Assembly (NCBI GenBank): GCA_001313365.1
Contig: BBFS01000110.1
Coordinates: 1 to 16,033, forward strand
Length of the DNA: 16,033 nucleotides
DNA from: Paenarthrobacter nitroguajacolicus JCM 14115
Lineage (GTDB): Bacteria; Actinomycetota; Actinomycetes; Actinomycetales; Micrococcaceae
Reading direction: 5' to 3'
Shown here: piece by piece, positions 1-9,187 of the stretch
Layout of the letters: each line of letters starts with the position of its first letter
Numbering within the stretch: position 1 is the first letter of the stretch
Made by a program: the position numbers and the translations under genes
Notes under the pieces: model-generated
Told to the model about the DNA's origin: nothing
What the model saw: only the letters and a program-made list of their open reading frames with translations
Databases searched by the model: none

Positions 1-36
1 GCCCGGGCAGCAGAGATCACCAAGCAGCTCGGCTAG
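1..36 (+). CDS. Possible C-terminal tail of an upstream plus-strand gene
   Basis: Frame 1 is open from the window edge and ends at a TAG at 34-36, giving the tail ARAAEITKQLG. It would converge on the trkA gene, whose stop lies at 71-73. Eleven residues are too few to name a family. The reading is supported only by an open frame and a sensible gene end just before the convergent neighbour, and it could be chance. Confidence 0.25.
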   Translation, partial: ARAAEITKQLG

Positions 37-42
37 CCGCTA

Positions 43-82
43 CGGTCGCGCCGCCGCTGCGGTCGCGCCACTACGGTCGCGC
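43..82. repeat. Three copies of a CGGTCGCGC word
   Basis: The 9-base word CGGTCGCGC occurs at 43-51, 60-68 and 74-82, with unit spacings of 17 and 14. The last copy overlaps the stop codon and final codons of trkA. The stretch lies between the convergent gene ends at 36 and 71. It does not form an obvious stem-loop, so I call it a short degenerate repeat and not a terminator. Confidence 0.4.
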
Positions 83-761
83 TGCGAAGCGCTCCAGCAG
101 GTCCACGTGTCCGGACACGATCAACATGTCGTGGCCGGACACTTTGGTTTCCGGCCGGGCGTACGTGAAGTCTTCGCCCGGGGGTTTTCACGCCGACAAT
201 GGTCACGCCATACTTCGAACGGACCTTGGATTCCTCCAAAGTGAAGCCCACGGTTTCCTTGGGCGGGTACATCTTGACGATCGCGTAGTCGTCGTCGAAC
301 TCGATGAAGTCCAGCATTCGCCCGGATACCAGGTGGGCTGCGCGGACACCGGCGTCGGCCTCCGGATAGATCACGTGGTTGGCGCCGATCCGTGTCAGGA
401 TCTTGCCGTGCGAGGGCGTGATGGCCTTGACCCAGAGATGTTGGATGCCCATATCCACCAGGTTCACAGTGATGAGCACGGAGGACTCGATGGAGGTACC
501 AACGCCCACCACCGCCGAGCTGAATTCCTGGGCACCGAGCTGGCGCAGGGCATCAATGTTGGTGGCGTCCGCTTCCACGACGTGCGTGAGCACAGGCGCC
601 CACTTCTGGACGAGGGTGCGGTCACGTTCGATAGCCAGGACTTCACGGCCTTGCTTGACCAGTTGCTCAGCCGTCGCGGAACCGAACCGGCCAAGGCCAA
701 TCACCAGCACTGGTGCGTTGTGGGCGGGGGGGCGGTTGGCTGCCCCTGTGCTACTAGCCAA
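71..761 (-). CDS. trkA: TrkA/KtrA-type potassium uptake regulatory subunit (RCK domain)
   Basis: This is the cytoplasmic NAD(H)- or nucleotide-binding gating subunit of a Trk/Ktr potassium channel-transporter. The N-terminal Rossmann (RCK_N) domain shows GLGRFG at about residues 22-27, an acidic residue ending strand 2 (AIERD, about 43-47) and EADATN further on. A short RCK_C domain follows. Repaired length is about 229 residues, normal for the KtrA class. The start is taken as TTG at 759-761, which overlaps the end of trkH by 8 bases and implies translational coupling; no ATG lies nearby upstream of the conserved domain. One extra C in the run at 180-184 shifts the frame after VGVKTPG. Removing it restores the ending GEDFTYARPETKVSGHD...LLERFAARP with a TAG at 71-73. 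A G7 run at 726-732 lies in the poorly conserved N-terminus, so the exact start is uncertain. Confidence 0.88.
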
Positions 762-2194
762 TGATTGGCCTCTCTTCCGGGTAGTGGTACAGCTGGCTGC
801 GTTGGCGCAGGGCCAACCCGGCCGCGAGGGTTACGGTGCCGACACGGCCGGCGAACATCAGCGCTGTCAAGACGTAAACGCCCGACGGCGGCAGCTCGGC
901 ACTGAGGTTTGTGCTCAGTCCCACGGTGGCGAAGGCGGAGATGGATTCAAAGAGCACCCTGTCCAGGGAAGCTCCGCTGATGGACAGGAGCAGGAAGGCT
1001 GCCACCGACACCAGGGTGGCTCCGGCCACGATCACGGAGATGGCCACCCGCATGGTGCCCTGCGGAATGGTGCGGCCGTAAACCTTCACGTCAGCGTCGC
1101 CGCGGGCTTCAGCCATGATGGCCAGGAACATGACCGCGATGGTGGTCACCTTGATGCCGCCCGCCGTAGAAGCAGAACCGCCACCGGCGAACATCAGGCG
1201 TCGGTGAGGAGCATGGTGGTGGATTCCATATGGTTTTGGTCCACCAGGTTGAAGCCGCCGGAACGGGTCATAACGGAGGCGAATAGTGAATGGATCACCT
1301 TGTCGCCCATGTCCATGTGGCCGATGGTGCGCATGTTGTCCCACTCCATCAAAGCCCACAGGACAGTGCCTGCCGCGAGCAGGATGAAGGAGACCTGGAT
1401 GGTGAGCTTGGTGTGGAGATTCCACTTTTTCCAGTTGAGCCCGTTCTGCTGCAGCACCATCACCACGGGGAAGCCGAGGCTGCCGAGGAAGACGCCCAGC
1501 ATGAGCGGAATGAGGATCCAGAGGTCGGTTTCGTAGGGGGACGATGCCGTCCGAGTGTGGCGTGAATCCGGCATTGTTGAAGGCGGAGATCGAGTAGAAG
1601 ACGCCATGCCAGACGGCCTGCCAGAATGGTTCGCCCAGCACCATGAACCGGGGGGGAATCAGGATTATCGCGAGAGCCGCTTCGATCGCGACGGATGTGA
1701 CGATGACAATGCGCAGCAGCGTACCGACCTCACCGAGCCTGCCCGCGTTGTTCATGGCTTCCTGGGCGATGAGCTTGCCGCGCACCCCCCAGCCGCTTGC
1801 TGACCATGAGGGCCAGCAGCGAGGCGAGGGTGAGTGTGCCGAGACCTCCAACGAAGATGCCCACCAAAATAACCAGCTGACCAAAGAAGGTCCAGTGCGT
1901 GGCCGTGGAAACTACTGTCAGTCCGGTGACGCAGACGGCGGAGACCGCTGTGAACATGGACTGGTGCAGGGGGGGTGTGACAGTGCCGGTTGCCGAGGCG
2001 GCGGGCAGGGACAGCAGGCCGGTAAAAACCAGGATCACCACGGCGAAGACGGTCAATGCCAAGCGGGCTGGGGAGGTGTTGGCAATGTTGTCAACGAAGT
2101 CGCGCACGCGCGTGAAGATCCAGAGACCTTCCCGCTCCTGCTGGTTGGGTTGCCAGTTGGTCGGGCTCGTGGACCGCGACTGGCTTTGAGACAT
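754..2194 (-). CDS. trkH: TrkH/KtrB-type potassium uptake membrane subunit
   Basis: This is the integral-membrane, K+-conducting subunit partnered with the overlapping trkA. Reconstructed length is about 477 residues. The four pore loops of the family appear in order: VCVTGLTV, FNNAGFTPH, TRSGGFNL and FATVGLSTN, each between hydrophobic segments such as ALTVFAVVILVFTGLLSL near the N-terminus. The start is ATG at 2192-2194 because a good Shine-Dalgarno GAGGAAGAG lies just upstream; the open frame extends further, to about 2239, without such support. Three frameshifts are visible. One extra base lies in C6 at 1785-1790 (after VSKRLG) and one in G5 at 1536-1540 (after SDGIVP). One base is missing at about 1197-1198, where LLTDA should run into LMFAGGGSASTAGG. 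Runs of seven at 1650-1656 and 1969-1975 are in frame but probably add a proline each. After repair the length is an exact multiple of three. Confidence 0.9.
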
Positions 2195-2295
2195 GGCGCT
2201 CTTCCTCGGTTGAACAAGCTTTCCTGAGTAGTAAACCACTATTCCTGCGGCGTAACCGGGCGGTAGGCTACTCCGGGCTCAGGTAGCTGTTCTGG

Positions 2296-3535
2296 ATGAA
2301 CTCACGGCTTGGAACAACAGCTTCCAGCATTACGCGGTCCGCACTGCCAACGACGGTGGTGTGGGATCCAGCCATGACTGCCTACAACTTTGGCCCGGGT
2401 CACCCCATGGCGCCGCAGCGGCTGGAACTTACAGCGCGGCTGGCCGAATCCCTCGGCCTGTTTGACCACCAGCATGTGGCCGTCGAAGCGCCTACGGTGG
2501 CCACCGACGTCGAACTTTTTACTGTGCACAGCCGCGAATACGTGGAGGCCGTGCGCCGCGTCAGTGTCGATCCCTCGGCTCCCGAGGAGGACCGTGGCCT
2601 GGGAACTGAGGACGATCCCGCGTTCGCCGGGATGCACGAGGCCAGCGCCCGGCTCGCCGGCGGTTCGCTGCTGGCGGCGGAGACCATCCTGTCGGGCCAA
2701 GCCGTTCGTGCTGTGAACTTCAGTGGCGGGATGCATCATGCCGCGAGGGAGCGGGCCAGCGGCTTTTGCGTTTACAACGACGTTGCGATGGCTATCCAAA
2801 GGCTGCTCGACGGCGGGGGGGTGCAGCGGGTGGTGAGCATCGACGTTGACGCCCACCATGGCGACGGTACGCAGAGTATTTTCTGGAACGACCCCCCGTG
2901 TCATGACCATCAGCCTGCACGAATCGGGCCTCACGCTTTTCCCCGGCACGGGCTTTGCCAACGAAACCGGCGGACCAAACGCCCCGGGGGGGACCGTGGT
3001 TAACGTCGCGCTTCCCGCGTTTACCGGCGACGCGGCCTGGCTGCGGGCTTTCCATGCGGTGGTCCCGCAGCTTGTCGGCGCGTTCCAGCCCGAAGTCATT
3101 GTCAGCCAGCACGGCTGCGACTCCCACCGGGACGACCCCCTGACGCACCTCAACCTCAGCATTGACGGTCAGCGTGAGGCGGCTTCCGCCGTCGCCGGCC
3201 TCGCCGCCCGCTACTGCGATAACCGCTGGATCGCGACTGGGGGGGGAGGCGGCTACGACGTCACTGGCGTTGTGCCGCGTGCATGGAGCCACCTGATCGG
3301 GATGGTGACGCAACGTCCGGTGCCGCTCAGCACGCCCGTGCCTGAAGCGTGGCGGACGTACGTGAAGGAAACGTACGGCGTGTGGGCCCCGGAGTCGATG
3401 AGCGACGACGTTGACGTCTGGTGGCGCTCATGGGAGGTCGGTTACGATCCCGCGGACGAGGTTGACCGAACCGTTATTGCCACGCGCAAAGAGATCTTCC
3501 CCCCCCTTTACGGCTTGGATCCCTGGTTCGACTGA
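2296..3535 (+). CDS. acuC: AcuC-type acetoin utilisation protein / class I histone-deacetylase-fold deacetylase
   Basis: This is a zinc-dependent deacetylase of the arginase-deacetylase fold. Bacterial AcuC removes acetyl groups from lysines, classically to activate acetyl-CoA synthetase. Hallmarks seen in order are FGPGHPMAPQRLELT near the N-terminus, the His-His dyad in FSGGMHHAARERASGFCVYND, the metal-binding DVDAHHGDG, QHGCDSH, and the glycine-rich GGGGYDVTG loop with the transition-state tyrosine. The start at ATG 2296 has no clear ribosome site; the conserved domain begins at TTVVWD about 18 residues in, so a slightly later start is possible. One extra C at 2892-2897 shifts WNDP(RVMTISLHESG); removing it makes the gene a multiple of three. 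Runs of 7 or 8 at 2815, 2986, 3239 and 3499 stay in frame but may each add a Gly or Pro. The gene is divergent from trkH. No acuA or acuB lies beside it, so its target is unknown. Confidence 0.87.
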
Positions 3536-3593
3536 CGCTGTAGCGCCACGAAACAGGGATGCCAATCGGCGTATATGTCGCTAGGGTGGGAGC

Positions 3594-4146
3594 ATGGTGA
3601 CTGACGACGTATTTGCCGTCATAGCTGAGGCAACCAGGCGCGACATCCTGGTCTCCCTCCGCTCTGGGGATAAAGCTGTAGGCGAACTGGTGGAAGAACT
3701 GGCTGCGAGCCAGCCCACCATCTCCAAGCATTTGAAAGTGCTCCGCGAGGCGGACTTGGTCAGCATGCGCGCCCAGGGCCAGAAGCGCTTCTACGCGTTG
3801 AATACCAAGCCGCTCGCCGGCGTCGCCAGCTGGCTGGAGACGTTCGACGTCGGCACGCCGGCGCCGCCGTCGTCGCACCTACCGAGCCGGCACCCGCCGC
3901 CGGGCCCCCCTGCCGCGGCTGTTGTTGTCTCTTCTCCGGAGGTTCCGGCCACCCGCACTGACGCCGTCAGCCAGGCTGTGAAGGTTCATGCGAGCGGAAT
4001 CCCGGTCACGTTGGATCCTGCCTCGGACGACACCGTGCCCCCAGCAGATCGGCCGTACTGTCGGCCGGGCGGCCACTAAGGCCGCTGATCTTTTGGCGAA
4101 CCTACCGAACCTGCCCAACCTTCCCAAGTTCGGGCGAAAGCGATAG
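3594..4146 (+). CDS. ArsR-family winged-helix regulator with Ala/Pro linker and basic C-terminal tail
   Basis: Residues 1-80 form a compact ArsR/SmtB-type DNA-binding domain beginning VFAVIAEATRRDILVSL, with recognition helix ASQPTISKHLKVLREADLV and wing RAQGQKRFYALN. It has no cysteine and lacks the ELCVCDL metal box, so a metal-sensing role is not supported. Repair at three sites extends it to about 183 residues. A missing G at about 3875 and an extra C at 3905-3910 put the stretch between them out of frame; the true text is probably SAPTEPAPAAGPP. An extra C at 4038-4042 hides an ending that reads ...QQIGRTVGRAATKAADLL, then three NLP tripeptides and KFGRKR, with TAG at 4144-4146. Unrepaired, the frame stops at 4079. 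A TAGGGT at 3582-3587 lies 6 bases before the ATG and could be a -10 element, in which case the message would be nearly leaderless. The target is unknown. Confidence 0.78.
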
Positions 4147-4161
4147 TCGGCCTCGACTTAA

Positions 4162-4177
4162 CGTGATCCTTCTCACA
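4162..4177. promoter_or_regulatory. CRP/GlxR-type binding site upstream of gdhA
   Basis: The sequence CGTGATCCTTCTCACA matches the TGTGA-N6-TCACA consensus of cAMP-receptor-family regulators at 9 of 10 positions. It lies in the AT-richer 207-base gap before gdhA. A possible -10, TACACT, is at 4227-4232, which would place the site centre roughly 70 bases upstream of transcription start, a usual activator position. I could not find a convincing -35. GlxR control of gdh is established in corynebacteria; applying it here is inference. Confidence 0.5.
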
Positions 4178-4302
4178 TTGTGAGTTTTCGTTAACCTCTC
4201 ATTTCCTTGAGATTTCAACGATTTTCTACACTTGTGTTAACTCCTTGGCCCGGGTCACATTGCCTCCGGATGGAGATCCCATGTCCCTCGGTGCAACCAT
4301 GA

Positions 4303-5698
<1,396 letters not shown>

Positions 5699-5717
5699 TA
5701 CCCCTTAGCCCAACTGA

Positions 5718-5765
5718 GTAACAGCAACTGTCGCAATGGAGGTCCAATGCGACGGTTGCTGTTAC
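5718..5765. terminator. 22-base inverted repeat between gdhA and the lactate dehydrogenase gene
   Basis: Arms at 5718-5739 and 5744-5765 pair over 22 positions with two mismatches around the 4-base loop AGGT. The hairpin starts 19 bases after the gdhA stop and ends 13 bases before the stop of the convergent gene. It is therefore well placed to act as a bidirectional terminator. There is no U-tract, so termination is inferred from position and stem strength. It could also be one copy of a genome-wide palindromic repeat. Confidence 0.65.
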
Positions 5766-5778
5766 CTACATTGGTGCT

Positions 5779-7129
5779 TTAGCGCTGGATCAGCCGCACG
5801 TGGTCCGGGTTCAGGTCGGAGACCTTGCTGACGCCGAGCAGTGCCATGGTGCGGGTCATGTCCTTTTCCAGGATCTGGATGGTCCGATCCACGCCTTCAC
5901 GTCCACCGGCCATCAGGCCGTAGAGGTACGCGCGGCCGATCAGTGCAAAGTCCGCGCCCAAAGCCAGGGCTGCCACGATGTCCGCGCCGCTCATGATGCC
6001 CGTGTCCAGCATGACGGCAGCCTTGCTGTTGTCCGCCTTCAAGGCCGTGGTGACCTCCGGCAGCAGGTGGAACGGGATGGGTGCACGGTCCAGTTGACGG
6101 CCGCCGTGGTTGGACAGGATGATGCCATCGGCCCCGTGGTCCACTACCTTGCGGGCGTCTTCCACGGTCTGGATGCCCTTGACCACCAGCTTGCCCTTCC
6201 AGGTTTCGCGGAGCCAGTCGAGGTCCTCGTAGGTCAGGGTGGGGTCGAACATGGAGTTGATGAGGTCAGCCACGGTGCCGGTGTAGCGCGAGAGTGAGGC
6301 AAACGTCAGGGGTTCGTGAGTGAGGAAATTGAACCACCAGGCCGGGCGGTAAGAGGCGTCCAGGACTGTCTTGATGGTCAGTGCCGGCGGGATGGTCATG
6401 CCGTTGCGGACATCGCGGAGCCGGGCGCCGGCAACTGCGGTGTCAACGGTGACCATGAGGGTGTCGTTGCCGGCTTTGGCGGCGCGTTCGATCAGTTCGA
6501 GGGAGCGGTCGCGGTCCGTCCATAGGTATAGCTGGAACCAGTTGCGGCCGTTCGGGGGCGGCGGTGGCAACGTCCTCGATGGACGCGGTGCCCATGGTGG
6601 ACAGGGTGTAGGGAATGCCTGCCGCTTCAGCTGCCTGCGAGCCTGCATATTCGCCCTCCGACTGCATCATGCGCGTGAAACCCGTGGGGGCGATACCGAA
6701 CGGGAGGCGTGATTCCTTGCCCAGGATGTCCGCGCGGAGATCGATCCTCGAAACGTCACGCAGGATGCCCGGGCGGAACTCGATGTCTTGGAATGCCTGG
6801 CGTGCCCGACGGAGGGTGATCTCTTCTTCGGCGGCGCCGTCCGTGTAATCGAAGGGCGCCTGCGGCGTGCGGCGCTTAGCCATGTCGCGCAGTTCCCAGA
6901 TGGTGCTGGCGCGCTTGAGCCGGGCGGTCTTGCTGAATTCGGGCTTCTTGAACTGCATCAGCGGGGCCAAGTCGGAAACCTTGGGCACGCGGCGCTTCAG
7001 TGCAGGTGGCTGAGATGCAGATGACTGCACGACGGCGGACTGCGGCTGAGCTGTGCGTGTCACGTTGTGATCGCTGCCGGCATTGGCTGGCGCGGCCGTG
7101 ATCTTGGGGGGGTCGAGGGTGTCGGTCAT
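5779..7129 (-). CDS. lldD: FMN-dependent L-lactate / alpha-hydroxy-acid dehydrogenase
   Basis: This is a member of the FMN-dependent 2-hydroxyacid dehydrogenase/oxidase family, probably oxidising L-lactate to pyruvate at the membrane face. The repaired protein is about 449 residues. The core starts near residue 75. It shows [11 protein letters not shown] with the conserved tyrosine (Y95), [13 protein letters not shown], the FMN lysine in LVVKGI (K317), catalytic His341 and substrate Arg344 in [11 protein letters not shown], and [10 protein letters not shown], where many relatives have Arg in place of Met. The first 55 or so residues are a low-complexity Ala/Ser/Pro/Gln extension. The start is ATG at 7127-7129 behind AAGGGAG. 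One extra base in G5 at 6554-6558 shifts the frame at [13 protein letters not shown]; removing it gives an exact multiple of three. C7 near codon 7 (7106-7112) is in frame. It is divergent from a GntR-family regulator and shares its operators. Other 2-hydroxyacids remain possible substrates. Confidence 0.87.
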
Positions 7130-7150
7130 GCGGTTCTCCCTTGAATTCTG

Positions 7151-7161
7151 TGGTCCTACCA
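7151..7161. promoter_or_regulatory. FadR/LldR-type operator 1
   Basis: TGGTCCTACCA fits the TGGT-N3-ACCA palindrome bound by FadR-subfamily GntR proteins. It is the copy nearest lldD, between the predicted lldD promoter and its ribosome site. Confidence 0.6.
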
Positions 7162-7162
7162 C

Positions 7163-7177
7163 TGTGGTCTAACCACA
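7163..7177. promoter_or_regulatory. FadR/LldR-type operator 2
   Basis: TGTGGTCTAACCACA is a perfect 6-base dyad around 3 bases and contains the TGGT-N3-ACCA core. Its centre is 14 bases from that of operator 1. It lies just downstream of the proposed lldD -10 element. Confidence 0.7.
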
Positions 7178-7206
7178 CTGTAATCTATGTGGTTGGACCA
7201 CATCAA
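7177..7206 (-). promoter_or_regulatory. Candidate lldD promoter
   Basis: On the minus strand TTGATG (7201-7206) and TACAGT (7177-7182) are separated by 18 bases, an acceptable sigma-70-like -35/-10 pair. Operator 3 fills the spacer and operator 2 begins at the -10 element. A repressor bound here would block lldD transcription. Confidence 0.45.
7188..7202. promoter_or_regulatory. FadR/LldR-type operator 3
   Basis: TGTGGTTGGACCACA is a perfect 6-base dyad around 3 bases with the TGGT-N3-ACCA core. It lies 25 bases, centre to centre, from operator 2. It ends five bases before the TAGTAT that may be the -10 of the regulator gene, so it could serve both promoters. Confidence 0.7.
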
Positions 7207-7219
7207 CTAGTATTCCGGT

Positions 7220-7922
7220 ATGCGTACCCACGAGTTGGTCCTGCAATGGATCGAGAAGCAGCTGTCTGATGGAGACCTCGCCCTGGGCGGACGGCTGCCG
7301 GGGGGAACGTGCCATGGCCGAGCAACTGCACGTTTCCCGCACCTCGGTGCGCGAGGCTGTCAGGATCCTCGAAGCCATGGGCGTGGTCCGGGCCGGCGTG
7401 GGTTCGGGCAAGGACGCCGGTACTGTGGTGATCGCCGAGCCCGGTTCTGCGCTCGGCTCTACGCTTCGGCTGCATGTAGCCACGCGCCATCTTCCCGTGG
7501 CAGACATCGTTGAGACTCGAGTGCTGCTCGAATCGTGGGCTGCGGAACGGGCCCACGTGGGCGTACCGGAGCTGGAGGAAGCCGCGGAGCTACTGGATCA
7601 GATGGATGCGCCCCGGACATTGATTCATTCCTGGCCCTTGACGCGCGTTTTCACGTGGCGCTCGCACAGGCCGCGGGCAACTCAGTGGTCAGTGCCATGA
7701 TGGCGTCGCTCCGGGGGGGCGCAATCGAGAACTACGCCGGCGAGTTGACGGGGGGGAACCTGCCCGATTGGGACGCTACGTGCGCCAGGCTTCGCTGAAC
7801 ATCGCGCCATCCTCGCCGCTGTGAACAATAACGACGGCGGCAAAGCAGCTGAGCTTGTTGCCGCGCACATTCAAGGCTTCTACAAGGAGGCCGGCGTGGG
7901 CTCAAACCCTCCGCCCAAGTGA
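7220..7922 (+). CDS. lldR: GntR-family (FadR/LldR subfamily) transcriptional regulator
   Basis: The N-terminal winged helix reads GGRLPGERAMAEQLHVSRTSVREAVRILEAMG in pieces, with the VSRTSVREA recognition helix at about residues 37-45. The C-terminal all-helical FCD domain contains the ligand/metal-pocket pattern ETRVLLESWAA, then DARFHVALAQAAGN and EHRAILAAV. Repaired length is about 232 residues, typical of LldR. Repairs are one extra G in G6 at 7300-7305, one base missing at about 7608-7611, and one extra base at about 7791-7792; the total is then a multiple of three. G7 runs at 7713 and 7750 stay in frame. The start is ATG at 7220. It has no Shine-Dalgarno, but TAGTAT at 7208-7213 lies 6 bases upstream, so a leaderless transcript is likely. 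It probably represses lldD and itself, relieved by lactate; the ligand is inferred from the neighbour. Confidence 0.85.
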
Positions 7923-7966
7923 CACTTAATGCCAATGTTCGGCTCGAACATTGGCATTAAGTGTCA
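7920..7966. terminator. Perfect 22-bp hairpin shared by the two convergent genes
   Basis: Arms at 7920-7941 and 7945-7966 are exact reverse complements with a 3-base loop GCT. The TGA of the plus-strand GntR gene (7920-7922) and the TGA of the minus-strand LacI gene (TCA at 7964-7966) are the outermost base pairs of the stem. The whole intergenic space is therefore the hairpin. Bidirectional termination is the obvious role. There is no T-tract. Confidence 0.75.
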
Positions 7967-9002
7967 ACTCGCGGGCTTGAGGGCCGGCGCCGCGGTGCTC
8001 TTGCGGATCTCCACCCTGGGTGAGAACTCGTCCTGGGCCTGGGTGGTGGCTTCGCCGGCCTGCTGGATCTGTTCGCGCATCCTTCGCCAAGCCAGGCTTC
8101 CGAGCTCGTTGATGGGCACAGCTGCGGTGGTCAGCGGGGGGGAGTGGTGTATTTGGCGAACGGGATGTCATCGAATCCGGTTACTGAGATGTCTTCCGGG
8201 ACGCGCACTCCGCGTTCGTGCAGCCCGCTGAGCAGCCCCATGGCTACGAGGTCGTTGAAGGCCAGGATGCCGGTGGCACCGCTGGCGATGATGGCCTCTG
8301 TGGACTCATGGCCCGAGTCGAAGTTGGAACCGCCGTGGAGCATCTGCAACTCGATGTCCGGGTGATCCTTGCGGAATTGGTCCAAGCCCACCAGGCGTTG
8401 GCGATTGGATGCACTGTGCTCCGGGCCGGAGAGGAACACCAGGCGGCGGTGGCCCAAAGTCACCAGGTGCTGTGCCAGTTCCTGGATGCCTTGCCCGTAG
8501 TCCACGCTCAGGCTCGGAGTATTGGTGGCGATGGTGGTGCGGTTGATCAGCACCAGCGGATGCAAGGTGGGGGGGCCAACTCCTCCAGCTCGGCATCGCT
8601 CATGCGGGGAGCGCAAAGGACCACGCCATCGCAGCGGCGGCGGGCCTCACCGGCGAGGATGGCTTCCTCGCTGGTGACTTCCGAGGAATCGGCAATGAGC
8701 ACGCGGTACCCGTCCTGGGCAGCTGCGATGCTGAGTCCGCGAAGGATTGCCTGGAAGGTGGGGTTGGCCAGGTCGGGAACCACGATTCCGATGGTGTCTG
8801 TCTTGCCGAGTGCCAGGCTGCGCCCCCCCACTGGATTGGGCTGGTATTTCAATTCAACCGCGGCGGCCCGGACCCTCGCGGCAATACCGGGATCAACTGC
8901 GGCATTTCCGTTCATGACACGTGAAACGGTGGCGTGCGAGACGCCGGCCTTTTCTGCGACATCGGCGATGCCGACGCGCCTGTTGGTGTTCCTGCGTGCC
9001 AT
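7964..9002 (-). CDS. LacI-family transcriptional repressor
   Basis: The N-terminal helix-turn-helix reads VGIADVAEKAGVSHATVSRVMNG in pieces, with hinge PNPVGRSLALGKT. A periplasmic-binding-protein-like ligand domain follows, with IGIVVPDLANPTF, LVLINRT, LGHRRLVFLSGP, AFNDLVAMGLL and the FDDIPFAKYTTPPLTT segment that is very typical of the family near the C-terminus. Repaired length is about 344 residues. The start is ATG at 9000-9002 with a GGGAAGG ribosome site upstream. Two frame breaks each need two bases removed: the run at 8569-8575 (LAPTLHPLVLINRT) and the run at 8136-8142 (TTPPLTTAAVP). C7 at 8823-8829 is in frame but adds a Gly to NPVGRSL. It lies upstream of and divergent from the sugar-acid operon, and an operator sits between them, so it is probably that operon's repressor. 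The inducer is unknown. Confidence 0.88.
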
Positions 9003-9100
9003 GTGGCCCCCCCTTCCCATTGGTCGCCTCCCGCATGCTCCGTCGTTGGAGCAATGGTTGACGTGACCACCAGAGTCTTGATACAAAGCTTATAACGCTC

Positions 9101-9118
9101 TGAGAAAACGCTTTCTCA
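9101..9118. promoter_or_regulatory. LacI-family operator in front of the sugar-acid operon
   Basis: TGAGAAAACGCTTTCTCA has exact 7-base arms TGAGAAA/TTTCTCA around ACGC. The centre AAACGCTTT is the usual core recognised by LacI-family proteins. It lies in the 185-base gap between the divergent LacI gene and the first operon gene, 70 bases before the latter's ATG. I saw no second copy in the window. Confidence 0.7.
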
Positions 9119-9187
9119 TGATTCTTCCATACGAAGCCGGGCCGTCAAGCGGTTCACTCCTGCCTTCCTGAAAGGGGGGGCACCCAC

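Noticed and set aside
379..1536. Long plus-strand open frame opposite trkA/trkH
   Set aside because: It is an antisense shadow of high-GC coding sequence; the opposite strand carries four recognisable potassium-pore motifs and the RCK domain.
1194..1795. Programmed frameshifting in trkH
   Set aside because: There are three separate shifts, in both directions, with no slippery heptamer plus pseudoknot pattern, and the same kind of shifts occur in all neighbours.
4172..4184. CTCAC-ATT-GTGAG as the main operator of gdhA
   Set aside because: It overlaps the better CGTGA-N6-TCACA match and has only 5-base arms; it is noted as a possible competitor but not called separately.
9078..9096. TTGATA and TATAAC as a promoter for the sugar-acid operon
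   Set aside because: The spacer is only 7 bases, too short for a -35/-10 pair.
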